A DNA stretch of 64,000 nucleotides from DSYU01 sp964437595 (GTDB taxonomy: Bacteria > Chloroflexota > Anaerolineae > Anaerolineales > Anaerolineaceae): positions 62,001 through 126,000 of the forward strand of contig CAYTHO010000004.1 of NCBI GenBank assembly GCA_964437595.1, given 5' to 3'. Made by a program: the position numbers and the translations under genes. Below the pieces are notes generated by a model. The model saw only the letters and a program-made list of their open reading frames with translations, was not told where the DNA came from and searched no databases. Each line of letters begins with the position of its first letter. Position 1 is the stretch's first letter. Shown here piece after piece: positions 50,081 to 59,498 of the stretch.

Positions 50081-50109
50081 ATCATAAATTGGTTAAAGTT
50101 GGATGAAAA
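50081..50109 (-). promoter_or_regulatory. Possible promoter of ctpA
   Basis: TTTTCA (50104-50109), 17 bases, TATGAT (50081-50086) on minus, about 55 bases before the start codon. Four of six -35 bases and five of six -10 bases match consensus. Confidence 0.4.
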
Positions 50110-50156
50110 AGAACAAATACTTTATACAAAACCATATACGTGGTGGATTTCCTGCG

Positions 50157-50462
50157 TTACCGGGACTCATTTCGCCGGTTGGGGCTGCTTGAAGGTGTAT
50201 CTTCGGGTTTTTCCAATCCTTCCACCAGCCTGGAAAGCTCATTCAACTGGCGGCGTTCTCCGGCGAAGGGGTCGCGCATTACCTCCCCAATCTTGGCCAG
50301 GTCCTGCGCGGTTCCGATGATGCCGCCGCTGCGCGACTGGCGCATGGACATGCGCGGCGGCGTTTTGGCGCGCAGCATCGCAACCAGGCTCACGTTGATA
50401 ATGATAGTGATGATGACGATGATGGCAATCCCAACCCATGCCCAGAAAGGGATTCTCTCCAT
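50157..50462 (-). CDS. Small membrane-anchored protein of unknown function
   Basis: A 101-residue protein with a single N-terminal helix (residues 6-30, FWAWVGIAIIVIITIIINVSLVAML) and a charged cytoplasmic tail with a possible helix (TAQDLAKIGEVMRDPF, LNELSRLVEGLEKPED) ending in a Ser/Arg-rich stretch. It lies 11 bases after the HAD gene on the same strand. It has no family that I recognise. The acidic/basic tail could be a docking segment. Confidence 0.7.
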   Translation of the reverse strand: MERIPFWAWVGIAIIVIITIIINVSLVAMLRAKTPPRMSMRQSRSGGIIGTAQDLAKIGEVMRDPFAGERRQLNELSRLVEGLEKPEDTPSSSPNRRNESR

Positions 50463-50473
50463 TTTCGATCCTG

Positions 50474-51124
50474 TTACTGCCCGGGGGTGAGTACTTCTGG
50501 CAGGTCGACCAGCCGGGCAATTTGCCAGCCGCCGGACGGAGGATGGTGGAAACCAGGTTTCGGCTGGCCTACCTGTACCGTAAAAAAGCCCTGGTCGCGC
50601 GCGCCCGCCAGGTTGCGCGGGCTGTCATCAATGAAGATGCACCGCTCAGGGCGGGTTTCACCGCACAGGCGCAGGGCAATCTGGAAAGCCTCAGGCATCG
50701 GTTTGCAGTAGGGGGCGATATCGTAGATATCGATAATCCCGTCAAAACAATCTTCCAGTCCAAGCCGCCCGATCACCCGGCCCGCGTGTTTGCGGTCGGC
50801 ATTGGTGAAGATTACCTTGCGCTGCGGGTAGCGAAGAAGCACCTCACGCAGGGTAGGGTCAGGTGAAATTAACTGGTCTACGGGTACATCATGCACGAAA
50901 TCAATGTATTCTTGTTCGTTGACTTGCCGTGTCATTTGCAAGCCGCGCAGCGTGGTGCCGTAGGTTTGATACAGCGTCTTGCGCATCGCGGGGATTTCAT
51001 CCCTGGCGATATGCAGACGCTCGTACATGTACTGCTCCATGCGATCCGAAATGGCTTCCCATATGCCGCAGGAAGGGGGATAGACGGTTTCGTCCAGGTC
51101 GATCAGCAACGTGGTGTACTGCAT
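50474..51124 (-). CDS. HAD-family pyrimidine 5'-nucleotidase-like phosphatase
   Basis: A 216-residue HAD subfamily IA hydrolase. The nucleophile motif is LLIDLDETVYPP (residues 6-17), motif II is in VIFTNADRKHAG, motif III Lys in CKPMPEAF, and motif IV IFIDDSPRNLAGA. The DLDxTLYPP form is typical of the pyrimidine 5'-nucleotidase group (SDT1-like). The ATG at 51124 places the nucleophile 9 residues in; the frame extends to 51157 without support. Divergent from mutL. Confidence 0.9.
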   Translation of the reverse strand: MQYTTLLIDLDETVYPPSCGIWEAISDRMEQYMYERLHIARDEIPAMRKTLYQTYGTTLRGLQMTRQVNEQEYIDFVHDVPVDQLISPDPTLREVLLRYPQRKVIFTNADRKHAGRVIGRLGLEDCFDGIIDIYDIAPYCKPMPEAFQIALRLCGETRPERCIFIDDSPRNLAGARDQGFFTVQVGQPKPGFHHPPSGGWQIARLVDLPEVLTPGQ

Positions 51125-51162
51125 GGCCCTTAGTATACCTGAAACGGGCGCAGCCACAGGTG

Positions 51163-51191
51163 TGGAAATTCACCGGGCGATTATGTATAAT
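51163..51191 (+). promoter_or_regulatory. Promoter of mutL
   Basis: TGGAAA (51163-51168), 17 bases, TATAAT (51186-51191), followed by GAAGAGG at the ribosome binding site 8 bases before the ATG at 51212. Confidence 0.6.
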
Positions 51192-51211
51192 CAATCATTC
51201 GAAGAGGTAGC

Positions 51212-53059
51212 ATGCCGATCCAAATTCTGAACGATGAAGTCGCTTCTCAAATCGCTGCGGGTGAGGTGGTAGAACGCCCGGCATCGGTGGTAAAGGAACT
51301 GGCTGAGAACGCCCTGGACGCAAAAGCCAGCCAGATCACGATCCAGATTGCCGACGCTGGACGGCGGTTGATCGAGGTATCGGATGATGGTGTTGGGATA
51401 CCAATGGCGGAGATGGAACTGGCAGTGGCGCGGCATGCCACCAGCAAGCTGCACAGCGCTGACGATCTTTTCCGTATCCAGACGCTGGGGTTCCGCGGAG
51501 AGGCGCTGGCCTCAATTGCCTCTGTATCACGGTTTACATTGGTATCCCGCGCGAAGGATGCGGAGGTTGGCGCCCAACTGCGGGTTGAAGGGGGCCGGCC
51601 AGTGCCCGTTGAGGCGGTGGGTGCGCCGGTTGGTACCGTGGTGCGGGTTGAAGAATTGTTTTATAACGTCCCGGCCCGGTTGAAGTTTTTAAAGCGCGAC
51701 CTGACCGAACGCCAACAAATCGACGCCCTGGTGACACGCTACGCGCTGGCGTATGCGAATGTGCGCTTTCATTTATTCCAGGATGGGCGCCCGGTCTTGC
51801 AGACCACCGGGCGCGGAGACCGGCGTGAAGTGCTGGCCGGGTTGTACGGCGTCACCATCGCCAAACAAATGCTGGAAGTATCCTTTGAGGACGAACGCCT
51901 GCGGGTGACCGGTTTTATCAGCCCGGTGGCGCTGACCCGCTCGAACCGCAAAGAGATCACCTTCTTTATCAATGGTCGCTGGGTGCAGGATATTTCGCTG
52001 TCTACGGCGCTGCTGCAGGCTTACCATACGCTCTTGATGGTTGGGCGGTACCCGATGGCGGCGCTGTTTGTTGAGCTGGACCCGGAAGATGTGGATGTAA
52101 ACGTGCACCCGGCCAAAGCGGAAGTACGCTTCCGCAACCCCGACCAGATCTTCAGCGGGGTGCAGCGGGCTGCGCGCCGGGCGCTGCTGGCCTATTCGCC
52201 GATCCCGCCGGTTTCGCCCGCAGCCTGGCAGAGTACGCTGCCCACGCGGGGTATGGACCCGGCCTGGGAGATGCCGCGCGAACTGGAGGGCAGCCGCCCG
52301 CCCGGGTGGGGCATGCCGATTTCGCCGGAGGAATGGCCGGACGAAATCGCGGATGATTCGCAGCCGGAACCCGGGCAGCCTGGCGCCGGAGGAACTCAGC
52401 CGGTCCCAGACCAGAGCGCCGTGGAGCCAGATGCCAACCCTACGGCTGCCAGCCAGGGTGCCTTCCAGACCAGCGGGCTGCCGCTGCTGCGGTTGATTGG
52501 ACAGGTGGGGCTGACTTACCTGATCGCGGAAGGCCCGGATGGGCTGTACCTGATCGACCAGCACGCCGCGCACGAGCGGGTGTTGTTCGAGCGGTTTATG
52601 CGCCAGCGCGGCAAGCAGGTGCCCTCCCAGGCCCTGCTCGAGCCCGTGACCATCCATTTGCCGCCCGCCAGCGCGAACCTGCTCCAGGCGCAGATGGATG
52701 TGCTGGGCGAACTGGGCTTTGCTATTGAACCGTTTGGACCGAACACGTTCCGGGTGCGGGCCATCCCGGCGCTGCTGGGCGGTTCGGATCCACAGGCAGC
52801 GGTGCGCGTGGTGGTGGAAGATTTCGAAGAAGATGAAACGCCGCTTCAGGCTGAAATCGAAGCGAAGATCATCGCGCGGGTGTGCAAGCGGTCGGCAGTT
52901 AAAGCAGGGCAGGCGCTGTCGGTTGAAGAGCAGCGGGCATTGCTGAACGAACTGGAAGCGTGCCGCTCGCCCCGTACCTGCCCGCATGGCCGCCCTACGA
53001 TGATCCACCTTTCGGTCGATTTGCTGGAACGCCAGTTTGGCCGGCGCGGCGGGCGCTGA
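51212..53059 (+). CDS. mutL: DNA mismatch repair protein MutL
   Basis: A 615-residue MutL. The GHKL ATPase (1-330) has IAAGEVVERPASVVKELAENALDAKAS, VSDDGVGI and HATSKLHSADDLFRIQTLGFRGEALASI. A Pro-rich linker (about 365-420) leads to the C-terminal dimerisation domain with DQHAAHERVLFE, the endonuclease motif, and CxxxxP-like CRSPRTCPHGRP. So it is probably a nicking-competent MutL as in species lacking MutH. No mutS is in the window. Confidence 0.96.
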   Translation: MPIQILNDEVASQIAAGEVVERPASVVKELAENALDAKASQITIQIADAGRRLIEVSDDGVGIPMAEMELAVARHATSKLHSADDLFRIQTLGFRGEALASIASVSRFTLVSRAKDAEVGAQLRVEGGRPVPVEAVGAPVGTVVRVEELFYNVPARLKFLKRDLTERQQIDALVTRYALAYANVRFHLFQDGRPVLQTTGRGDRREVLAGLYGVTIAKQMLEVSFEDERLRVTGFISPVALTRSNRKEITFFINGRWVQDISLSTALLQAYHTLLMVGRYPMAALFVELDPEDVDVNVHPAKAEVRFRNPDQIFSGVQRAARRALLAYSPIPPVSPAAWQSTLPTRGMDPAWEMPRELEGSRPPGWGMPISPEEWPDEIADDSQPEPGQPGAGGTQPVPDQSAVEPDANPTAASQGAFQTSGLPLLRLIGQVGLTYLIAEGPDGLYLIDQHAAHERVLFERFMRQRGKQVPSQALLEPVTIHLPPASANLLQAQMDVLGELGFAIEPFGPNTFRVRAIPALLGGSDPQAAVRVVVEDFEEDETPLQAEIEAKIIARVCKRSAVKAGQALSVEEQRALLNELEACRSPRTCPHGRPTMIHLSVDLLERQFGRRGGR

Positions 53060-53150
53060 GCAAGCACAGCGGACTAAACACAACCCTTCGGGTGATAAAA
53101 ATACACCATGCTTTGGGCGGTCAAGGACAGCATGGATTGTGAAGCGTTTA

Positions 53151-53185
53151 AGAATATGACCTGCCTATCACCAGAATATGACCTG
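53151..53185. repeat. Direct repeat upstream of degV
   Basis: AGAATATGACCTG occurs at 53151-53163 and 53173-53185, 22 bases apart, on one face of the helix. It lies about 90-120 bases before the degV start in the 212-base interval after mutL and could be a regulator site. Nothing else in that interval is identifiable beyond an ACCC-TTCG-GGT mini-hairpin at 53083-53095. Confidence 0.35.
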
Positions 53186-53271
53186 GCTCACATCCAAAGC
53201 ATAGTCTATTGCCTGATAATAAATTGAGTTTTTCCCTGCTCTGCAGGAGCTTTTATTATTAGGAGTGTTAT

Positions 53272-54150
53272 ATGCAGATTGTGACGGACCGGGGTTGCGA
53301 CGTATCGCCATCTCAGCTTGCAGGCCTGGATATTCATTTTGCGCCAATGCGATTAACGCTGGATGGAAAAACGTATTCGAGTGGGGATGAACTGAGCCCG
53401 GAAGCATTTTACGACATGGTCCAGCAGACGGATAGCTTTCCCACTACATCGCAAGCAGCAGCAGGTGATTTTGCGCAGATTTACCGCACACTTGCCAAAA
53501 CGGACCCAGATATTCTCTCGATCCATATTTCCTCCGGTTTAAGCGGGACTCTGGATTCGGCACGCGCAGGGGCAGAGATGGTTCCGGAAGCCAGGGTGAC
53601 CTTTTGGGATACGAAAACGCTTTCTTGCCCAGAGGGCTGGCAGGTGGAAGCCGCCGCGCGGGCGCTGAAGGCCGGCTGGTCGCTGGATCAAATCTTTAAA
53701 CTACTGGAAGTTATCCGCCAGAAGTGCGAAGGGATATATACGCTGGATACGCTGAAGTACCTGATCCACGGCGGAAGGATCAGCCACCTGAAAGGCCTGC
53801 TGGCCTCGATGCTGCATATCCGCCCGGTGATTGGAGTGGATAAAGTGAGCGGCAAGTACATCACCCTGGGCCAGGAACGGCTGATGAAGAAAGCCTTGCA
53901 GCGTCTCACCACGGTAATTGCCGGGCTGTACCCGGAAGGCACGCCGCTGCGGGTGCAGCTTTTGCACGGCAAGAACCCAGACGCGCTTGAAACGCTCCGC
54001 GAACTGATGGCCAGCCGGTTTGACTGCCATTGGACGCCCACGATGAATGTGGCGCCGATCCTGGGGGCGCATACTGGTGAAACCCTGATTGGCTTGAGTG
54101 TTGGTCCGGCGGATATTTTCCGCGAGGTGCCCGGCATTGTGATGGAATAG
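53272..54150 (+). CDS. DegV family fatty-acid-binding protein
   Basis: A 292-residue DegV (FakB-like) protein. In FakB it binds a fatty acid as the substrate presenter for the kinase FakA. It has IVTDRGCDVSP, the SxxTSQ-type PTTSQAAAGDF, ISSGLSGTLDSARAGAEMV, and RISHLKGLLASMLHIRPVIGVD. The domain boundaries and length are standard. AGGAG is 7-11 bases before the ATG. No kinase gene is adjacent. It ends at a terminator. Confidence 0.94.
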   Translation: MQIVTDRGCDVSPSQLAGLDIHFAPMRLTLDGKTYSSGDELSPEAFYDMVQQTDSFPTTSQAAAGDFAQIYRTLAKTDPDILSIHISSGLSGTLDSARAGAEMVPEARVTFWDTKTLSCPEGWQVEAAARALKAGWSLDQIFKLLEVIRQKCEGIYTLDTLKYLIHGGRISHLKGLLASMLHIRPVIGVDKVSGKYITLGQERLMKKALQRLTTVIAGLYPEGTPLRVQLLHGKNPDALETLRELMASRFDCHWTPTMNVAPILGAHTGETLIGLSVGPADIFREVPGIVME

Positions 54151-54156
54151 AGGCAT

Positions 54157-54188
54157 AAAAAATCCGCGCTCGCCGCGCGGATTTTTTT
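54157..54188. terminator. Bidirectional terminator after degV
   Basis: ATCCGCGC and GCGCGGAT around a 5-base loop, with flanking A- and T-runs, between convergent degV and the GT39-NHL gene. Confidence 0.88.
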
Positions 54189-54195
54189 GTTAAGG

Positions 54196-57100
54196 CTATT
54201 TGTCCGGGTTCTCGAACTTCAACAGGAAGTTGTTTGTGCCGTCGCTGATCCAGACGCTCCCGTCTGGCGCCACGGCAACCCCGGAAGCCAGGCCAAACCC
54301 TTCTGAGCTGGCGCTGTACTCGCCCCACCCACGGATGAATGTACCCTGCGGATCGAATTCCAATACGCGCGGGTTCTCCGGGTCGGTGATGAAGATGTTC
54401 CCGCTGGCGGGTGATACGGCAATAAACGGCTTGTTGTCGAGGGATTGGCCTTCCCAGGCGGAAACGTCCCACATGCGCTGGGCGGTAAAGGCCGTGCCAG
54501 TGCTGTCAGGAACCATCACCTGGATGCGCTGGTTCCAGGTATCGGTGATGTAGACGCTGCCATCCTCGGCGACGGCGATGCCTACCGGCTCATCGAACTG
54601 GCCTTTATCGAACCCCGGCGTGCCGAACTGGGCGATAAAGTTGCCATCCGGGTCGAAGATCACCACGCGTTTGTTGCCGGTATCCATCACATAGACGCGC
54701 CCAGCCTTGTCGACTGCCAGACCGCGGGGCCCCCAGAAGGCTTCTGGCGCTTCCGCCTGGCCAAAGTATCCCCACATTTTGACGAACTGACCATCCGCGG
54801 TGAACTTTTGAACGCGGTGATTCCAGGTATCGGAAACATAGATAGAGCCGTCGCTGCCAATGGCCACATCCCAGGGCTCATTGAAGGTGCCGCCTGGCGC
54901 GTTTGCATTTGGCGCGGTGGCGTCGGCAAAGGAGCCCCAAACGTTGATGGCGCTGCCATCCGGAGCGATGTGCTGGATGCGGTGGTTGCGCGAGTCGGCC
55001 ACGTACAGCGAGCCGTCTGGCGCAACCTTCAGGCCGCGCGGCGCCTGGAACTGCCCGGGCTGTGAGCCCGTATCGCCAGCAACCTGGATTGGGGAAAGCT
55101 TGACTATCTTTCCAGCATAAGGATCGGTGATTTCCGGGCTGGTTACCACGGGGCTGGCGCCGTAATTCCAGATCTTTGCCACAATATCTTTGCGAATATA
55201 CAGGCGCATGCGCGCTCCCGGGCTCCACTCTTCCAACGTAAGCGCCTTGGCCTGGTTCTCGCCTGGCATCAACGCGGCAAACTCGGTGTAATCGCGGTTC
55301 AACCAGATGTTGAAGATGGCCTGGCGCATCTTAGGGTCAGCAATGGCTCCCCAGACCCGCTCATGGGTCAGATAGTAATATTCCTGGTTGGGCCACCACA
55401 GGCGCATATAGTCGTAGCGGTAGAAATTCTGACCGAGCAGCTGGTCGATTTTGTCAAACACATCTTCGCCAGCAATGACCACTGGAAACTCCCGCAGGTC
55501 ACGGGTGGGAGTGGTCTGGTACCAGCGCTTATTGGGATAATCACGCAGGTACCACCAGTAAGGGTAAAGCGCATCGCTGGAATAGGCTACCTGGATATTC
55601 TTTCCGCCAACCGTCCGGCGGGAAATTTCCTCCACTTGCGCCAGTACCTGTTTGGGGTCAGGGGCGGCGTGGGCGTACACCAGGTATTCCGTGGCCAGGT
55701 CGTAGTTGATGAAAGAGGCCATGTAGGCGGCCCGGGCTGTTAAAACAGATGCCAGGGCAAAAAAGACGATCGTCGCCAGGCGCAGAATCTGGGAGGTTTG
55801 CCATCCACGCAGCAGGCGAACAATGCCGTACAGGCTGGCGCCGGCTGCAATCAGGGAGATGATGAACTTATTGGTAGCCTGAAGCTGTTCGAGGGTATTG
55901 CCCTGGAAAGGCATATTGGCGCCCAGCAGCGAGCCCAGCACGCTGGAGAAGCTGGTGTAGAGCACCGGCAGGAGCAGCAAGGCCAGCAGGCCGTTGGTGC
56001 GGGTAACCTGCTTCCAGTCAGTGGTGTCGAGCAGGTAACCTAATCCCCAGGCAGCCGCCAGGAGGAAGCCCATGGTGATGTGCACCGTCAACCAGGGCAT
56101 GCGCTCTCCAGCGAACGAAAAGGCTGCCAGACTAGTGATGCCCCAATAAAGGAATAGTGCCAGCACCGGGAGCGGGCGCGGCAGGCGGTAGAATTCCGCG
56201 GTAGCGGCCTCGGCGGCGAGATCGTCAGCTTGCCCCGTAGTGAGGTTGTTTTCTTCGGCAAGGATGATCCCCTCTACCGGGGGTAAATCATTCATGGCGT
56301 AACCCGTGGGGGTTGGTTGATCTTCAGGCAGAACTTCAAAGTCATCCAGTTCCGGAACATTCTCCGGAGAATGGGTATCTTCGGGTAAACCGGTGGACGG
56401 GATCTCGATGACGTCTTCGGGGTCGACAAATTTCGGTGCGAGCGCCGGGGCGTGCCCGGGCAGCGTGGCAAAGCGCGCGTGGCGGATACCAAAATAGGTG
56501 GCCAGGGCCGCGCCCAGCACTCCAAGGTATTCATATATGGGCATTTGAATGAGGGCATAATAGTAAAGCGGCTGGCTGCCTCGTTCCACGCCCTGCTGTT
56601 CCGTCCAGTATCCCAGCGAGCCAACCAGGCCGGTGAGGAAACCATCTACGTTGGTGAAGAAGGTGGTGTAAAAGACGGTGAAAATGGCGTAGAAAAGGAA
56701 GGCGTTTTGCAGCCAGAGCATGGGATTCCACCAGATCCCGATGGCTACACTGACAGCAAAGAATAAGAAAATGAATAGAAAGTCGCGCAGCCTACCAATG
56801 CTGGTCGTATATTCCAGCGGATTCCAGCCCAGCATGCTGACGGGCAGCGGCGCCAGCATCGGCAGGATGAGGGTGCCAAGCAGGAGGATGAGGCTGAACG
56901 AGCGCAACTGGCGGATGCGCTTCCAGCCCAGGTCTTTGGCCAGCATGAACATACCAAGTATCCCGGCAACCGCCGCGCCGGCAACCGATGCCAGTTGAAT
57001 GTACATGCGGATATGTGCATTGTCGAAGGGCGTACCGCCATCGTCGGGGACCTGCGGACCGGCGGCTGTTGTTGGAGTAGCCGTTGCCGCCGCGGCTTCT

Positions 57101-57846
57101 GGTTTAATCAGCATTCCAGCGCCCAGGGCCACAAATACCAGCAGCATGGCGATGGACATTAAGATCAGGAAACGATCGTACAACTCCGGGTTACTGCGCT
57201 CGGCCCGGCGCACCTCGACCAGGAAGATGACAAATAAGAAGATCAGCGCCTGCGCTGTGTAGATGAAAGCCGTTTCCTTCACGGTGAAATGCAGGATGGT
57301 GGACAGGGTAACCAGGAACATGCCGGCCCGGTCGCCTTTTTCCATGTAGCGCAGGATGCCGTATAAGAAGACCACGCCGATCAGTTCGATGAACGCTTCG
57401 TTGCGCGTATAACGACCGTAAAACAGGATGTATGGCGAAATTAGATACAACACCCCAGCGATCAGCGCGCCCGCACGCCCCAGGTAGCGGCGGTAGCCAA
57501 AGATCAGGAAAGCAACCGCGGCGACACTGAAGGTAGCTGCCGGGACGCGGGAAGTGAAATCGTTATCGCCGAACAGGAAATAACTCAGCGCTACAACGTG
57601 GAACTGGAACGGACCATGCGTCACCGGATCGTGGCGGTAAACGCGACCCTGGTAAAGATCATAAGACGGAACCACGTGGTTCACTTCATCATGGCTCATT
57701 ACCCGGTCGCCAAGCGCGGTGAAGCGGCTGAGGACCGCCAGAATCAGGATGGCAGCAATGAGGAGGTTTTCGATTGTGAGGATTTTCGCGGTATCTTTGA
57801 AGACAGGACGTTCTAGCCAGGCTGGTGATGTGCTTGAATATGCCAT
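54196..57846 (-). CDS. GT39/Agl23-like membrane glycosyltransferase with C-terminal NHL propeller
   Basis: A 1216-residue protein. Residues 20-780 have about a dozen helices and the GT39/PMT-type acidic loop (SRFTALGDRVMSHDEVNHVVPSYDL) typical of TIGR03663 (Agl23-related) proteins. A long acidic cytoplasmic insertion lies near 470-560. Residues 960-1216 hold four to six NHL repeats (GTFNEPWDVAIGSDGSIYVSDTWNHRVQKF and similar), forming a propeller outside the membrane. ATG 57846 and GTG 57870 are alternative starts. It probably transfers lipid-linked sugars to proteins or lipids. The fusion is unusual. It is divergent from the serine hydrolase. Confidence 0.85.
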   Translation of the reverse strand: MAYSSTSPAWLERPVFKDTAKILTIENLLIAAILILAVLSRFTALGDRVMSHDEVNHVVPSYDLYQGRVYRHDPVTHGPFQFHVVALSYFLFGDNDFTSRVPAATFSVAAVAFLIFGYRRYLGRAGALIAGVLYLISPYILFYGRYTRNEAFIELIGVVFLYGILRYMEKGDRAGMFLVTLSTILHFTVKETAFIYTAQALIFLFVIFLVEVRRAERSNPELYDRFLILMSIAMLLVFVALGAGMLIKPEAAAATATPTTAAGPQVPDDGGTPFDNAHIRMYIQLASVAGAAVAGILGMFMLAKDLGWKRIRQLRSFSLILLLGTLILPMLAPLPVSMLGWNPLEYTTSIGRLRDFLFIFLFFAVSVAIGIWWNPMLWLQNAFLFYAIFTVFYTTFFTNVDGFLTGLVGSLGYWTEQQGVERGSQPLYYYALIQMPIYEYLGVLGAALATYFGIRHARFATLPGHAPALAPKFVDPEDVIEIPSTGLPEDTHSPENVPELDDFEVLPEDQPTPTGYAMNDLPPVEGIILAEENNLTTGQADDLAAEAATAEFYRLPRPLPVLALFLYWGITSLAAFSFAGERMPWLTVHITMGFLLAAAWGLGYLLDTTDWKQVTRTNGLLALLLLPVLYTSFSSVLGSLLGANMPFQGNTLEQLQATNKFIISLIAAGASLYGIVRLLRGWQTSQILRLATIVFFALASVLTARAAYMASFINYDLATEYLVYAHAAPDPKQVLAQVEEISRRTVGGKNIQVAYSSDALYPYWWYLRDYPNKRWYQTTPTRDLREFPVVIAGEDVFDKIDQLLGQNFYRYDYMRLWWPNQEYYYLTHERVWGAIADPKMRQAIFNIWLNRDYTEFAALMPGENQAKALTLEEWSPGARMRLYIRKDIVAKIWNYGASPVVTSPEITDPYAGKIVKLSPIQVAGDTGSQPGQFQAPRGLKVAPDGSLYVADSRNHRIQHIAPDGSAINVWGSFADATAPNANAPGGTFNEPWDVAIGSDGSIYVSDTWNHRVQKFTADGQFVKMWGYFGQAEAPEAFWGPRGLAVDKAGRVYVMDTGNKRVVIFDPDGNFIAQFGTPGFDKGQFDEPVGIAVAEDGSVYITDTWNQRIQVMVPDSTGTAFTAQRMWDVSAWEGQSLDNKPFIAVSPASGNIFITDPENPRVLEFDPQGTFIRGWGEYSASSEGFGLASGVAVAPDGSVWISDGTNNFLLKFENPDK

Positions 57847-58009
57847 ACGTATTGGTTTATCGCCTCTCACAGGGATGGTTCACAAGCGTGAGGAATCTGA
57901 ACAATTAATCAGGGTGACTATACTAGAATCGGGCTATTCTTGCAAGGTCCTTCGCCGCTGGCGGAAAATAAGAACGATTGACCATGGTACAATTCAGGCG
58001 GAGCAGCAT

Positions 58010-59497
58010 GTGAGAAATCGAGGCTTATTCGTTAACCTTCGCTGGGTATCATTTTTGATGATCGCTATGGCGGTGGGCTTAACGGTTCTTCAACTGGTGT
58101 CATACAGCCGGATCCGGAACAGCTTTCCGCCCGGTATGGTCATTGCTGGGGTTCCGGTAGGCGGATCCACCCAAGCCGCAGCAGCAGAGCGGCTGATGCA
58201 GATCTATACTGCTATCCCAGTCGAGGTGCGCTACCGGGATGCCGCTATCCAGATTCGCCCGTCGGTGATCGGTTTTGAGATGGACATTCCGGCGATGATG
58301 CAGGCGGCTGACCAGGGCCGCCTCCAGCAGCCATTCTGGGAAGGTTTCTGGGATTATTTATGGAACCGTTTTCCCACGCCGCAGGAGATTCCGCTGCGGG
58401 CATCTTACTCAGAAGAGCGCCTGCGCGCCTATTTACGGGATGAAATCGCGGCGCGGTATGATCAGGAAGCATCCGAGGCCATATTACTGCCGGGCAACAC
58501 CGGCTTTCAATCTGGAAAAACAGGGACCGTGCTGGATATTGACCGGGCAGTGACGCTCATCGACACAGCACTGCGCTCACCAACCTCTCGCACAGTCAAC
58601 CTGTCTTTTAACAAGATTAACCCATCCCGGCCTTCGTTCCAGAATCTGCAAATCCTAATTGAACGGATGGTGGAAACCTCGGAGTACGATGGGATCATCG
58701 AGGTCTATCTTAATAATCTACAAACCGGGCAGGAAATCCATTTTGCATATAACGGCGGCCAGCCGGCCAGCGCGGATATTGCTTTCACGGCTGCCAGCAC
58801 GATGAAGATTCCGATTATGGTTTCGACCATGCGGCGCACATCCGAACCGGTTTCGCCCGAAGTCCAGGATTTATTGACCAGGATGATTGAGCAGTCAGGG
58901 AACGATGAAGCCGATCAGTTGATGGAGAGGGCGATGGATGGAGCGCTGGCTCCCCTGGAAGTGACCAGAGACCTCCAGGCGCTGGGTCTGCAGAACAGCT
59001 TCCTGGCCGGATTTTTCTATCCCGGCGCCCCGCTGCTGCAGCGGATCAATACGCCCGCAAACCAGCGGAACGATGTTCTGGCGGGCCCAGACCCATACAA
59101 CCAGACGACGCCCACCGAAATGGGGATGCTGCTGGAGGATATTTATTACTGCTCAGAGACGGGTGGGGGCACGTTTGCCGCGGCTTTTCCGGGAGAAATC
59201 ACGCAGAGCGAATGCCGCCAGATGATCTCTTACCTAGTGATGAACCGCATTGCTGTTCTGCTGCAGGCCGGGCTGCCAGAGGGCACGCGGATTGCGCACA
59301 AGCACGGCTGGATCATCGAGAATGATGGCCTCATGCACACCATCTCCGATGCAGGGCTGGTCTACACGCCGGGCGGAAATTATGTAATTACCGTCTTCAT
59401 GTACCACCCGGTGCAGATGCTGTTTGACCAGGCCAACCGCATGGTGGCAGAAATATCTCAGGTTGTTTATAACTACTTCAACCTGCCTGGAGAGTAG
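58010..59497 (+). CDS. Membrane-anchored serine hydrolase, class A beta-lactamase fold
   Basis: A 495-residue protein with one N-terminal helix (about 12-32), then a region resembling the VanW/PG-binding type fold (GVPVGGSTQAAAAERLMQIYTAIPV to FEMDIPAM), then a beta-lactamase class A-like domain (about 225-495) with SxxK in AASTMKIP, SxN as SGN in IEQSGNDEADQL and KHG in IAHKHGWI (KTG-like). So the catalytic residues are present. It may be a peptidoglycan hydrolase or lactamase-related enzyme. The start is GTG 58010 with GGAGC upstream; the frame extends to 57719 but overlaps the divergent gene. Confidence 0.85.
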   Translation: MRNRGLFVNLRWVSFLMIAMAVGLTVLQLVSYSRIRNSFPPGMVIAGVPVGGSTQAAAAERLMQIYTAIPVEVRYRDAAIQIRPSVIGFEMDIPAMMQAADQGRLQQPFWEGFWDYLWNRFPTPQEIPLRASYSEERLRAYLRDEIAARYDQEASEAILLPGNTGFQSGKTGTVLDIDRAVTLIDTALRSPTSRTVNLSFNKINPSRPSFQNLQILIERMVETSEYDGIIEVYLNNLQTGQEIHFAYNGGQPASADIAFTAASTMKIPIMVSTMRRTSEPVSPEVQDLLTRMIEQSGNDEADQLMERAMDGALAPLEVTRDLQALGLQNSFLAGFFYPGAPLLQRINTPANQRNDVLAGPDPYNQTTPTEMGMLLEDIYYCSETGGGTFAAAFPGEITQSECRQMISYLVMNRIAVLLQAGLPEGTRIAHKHGWIIENDGLMHTISDAGLVYTPGGNYVITVFMYHPVQMLFDQANRMVAEISQVVYNYFNLPGE

Positions 59498-59498
59498 A

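Noticed and set aside
51773..53083. Open frame of 436 codons on the minus strand opposite mutL
   Set aside because: Antisense to mutL, rich in His/Arg/Gln as expected for a shadow, no motif.
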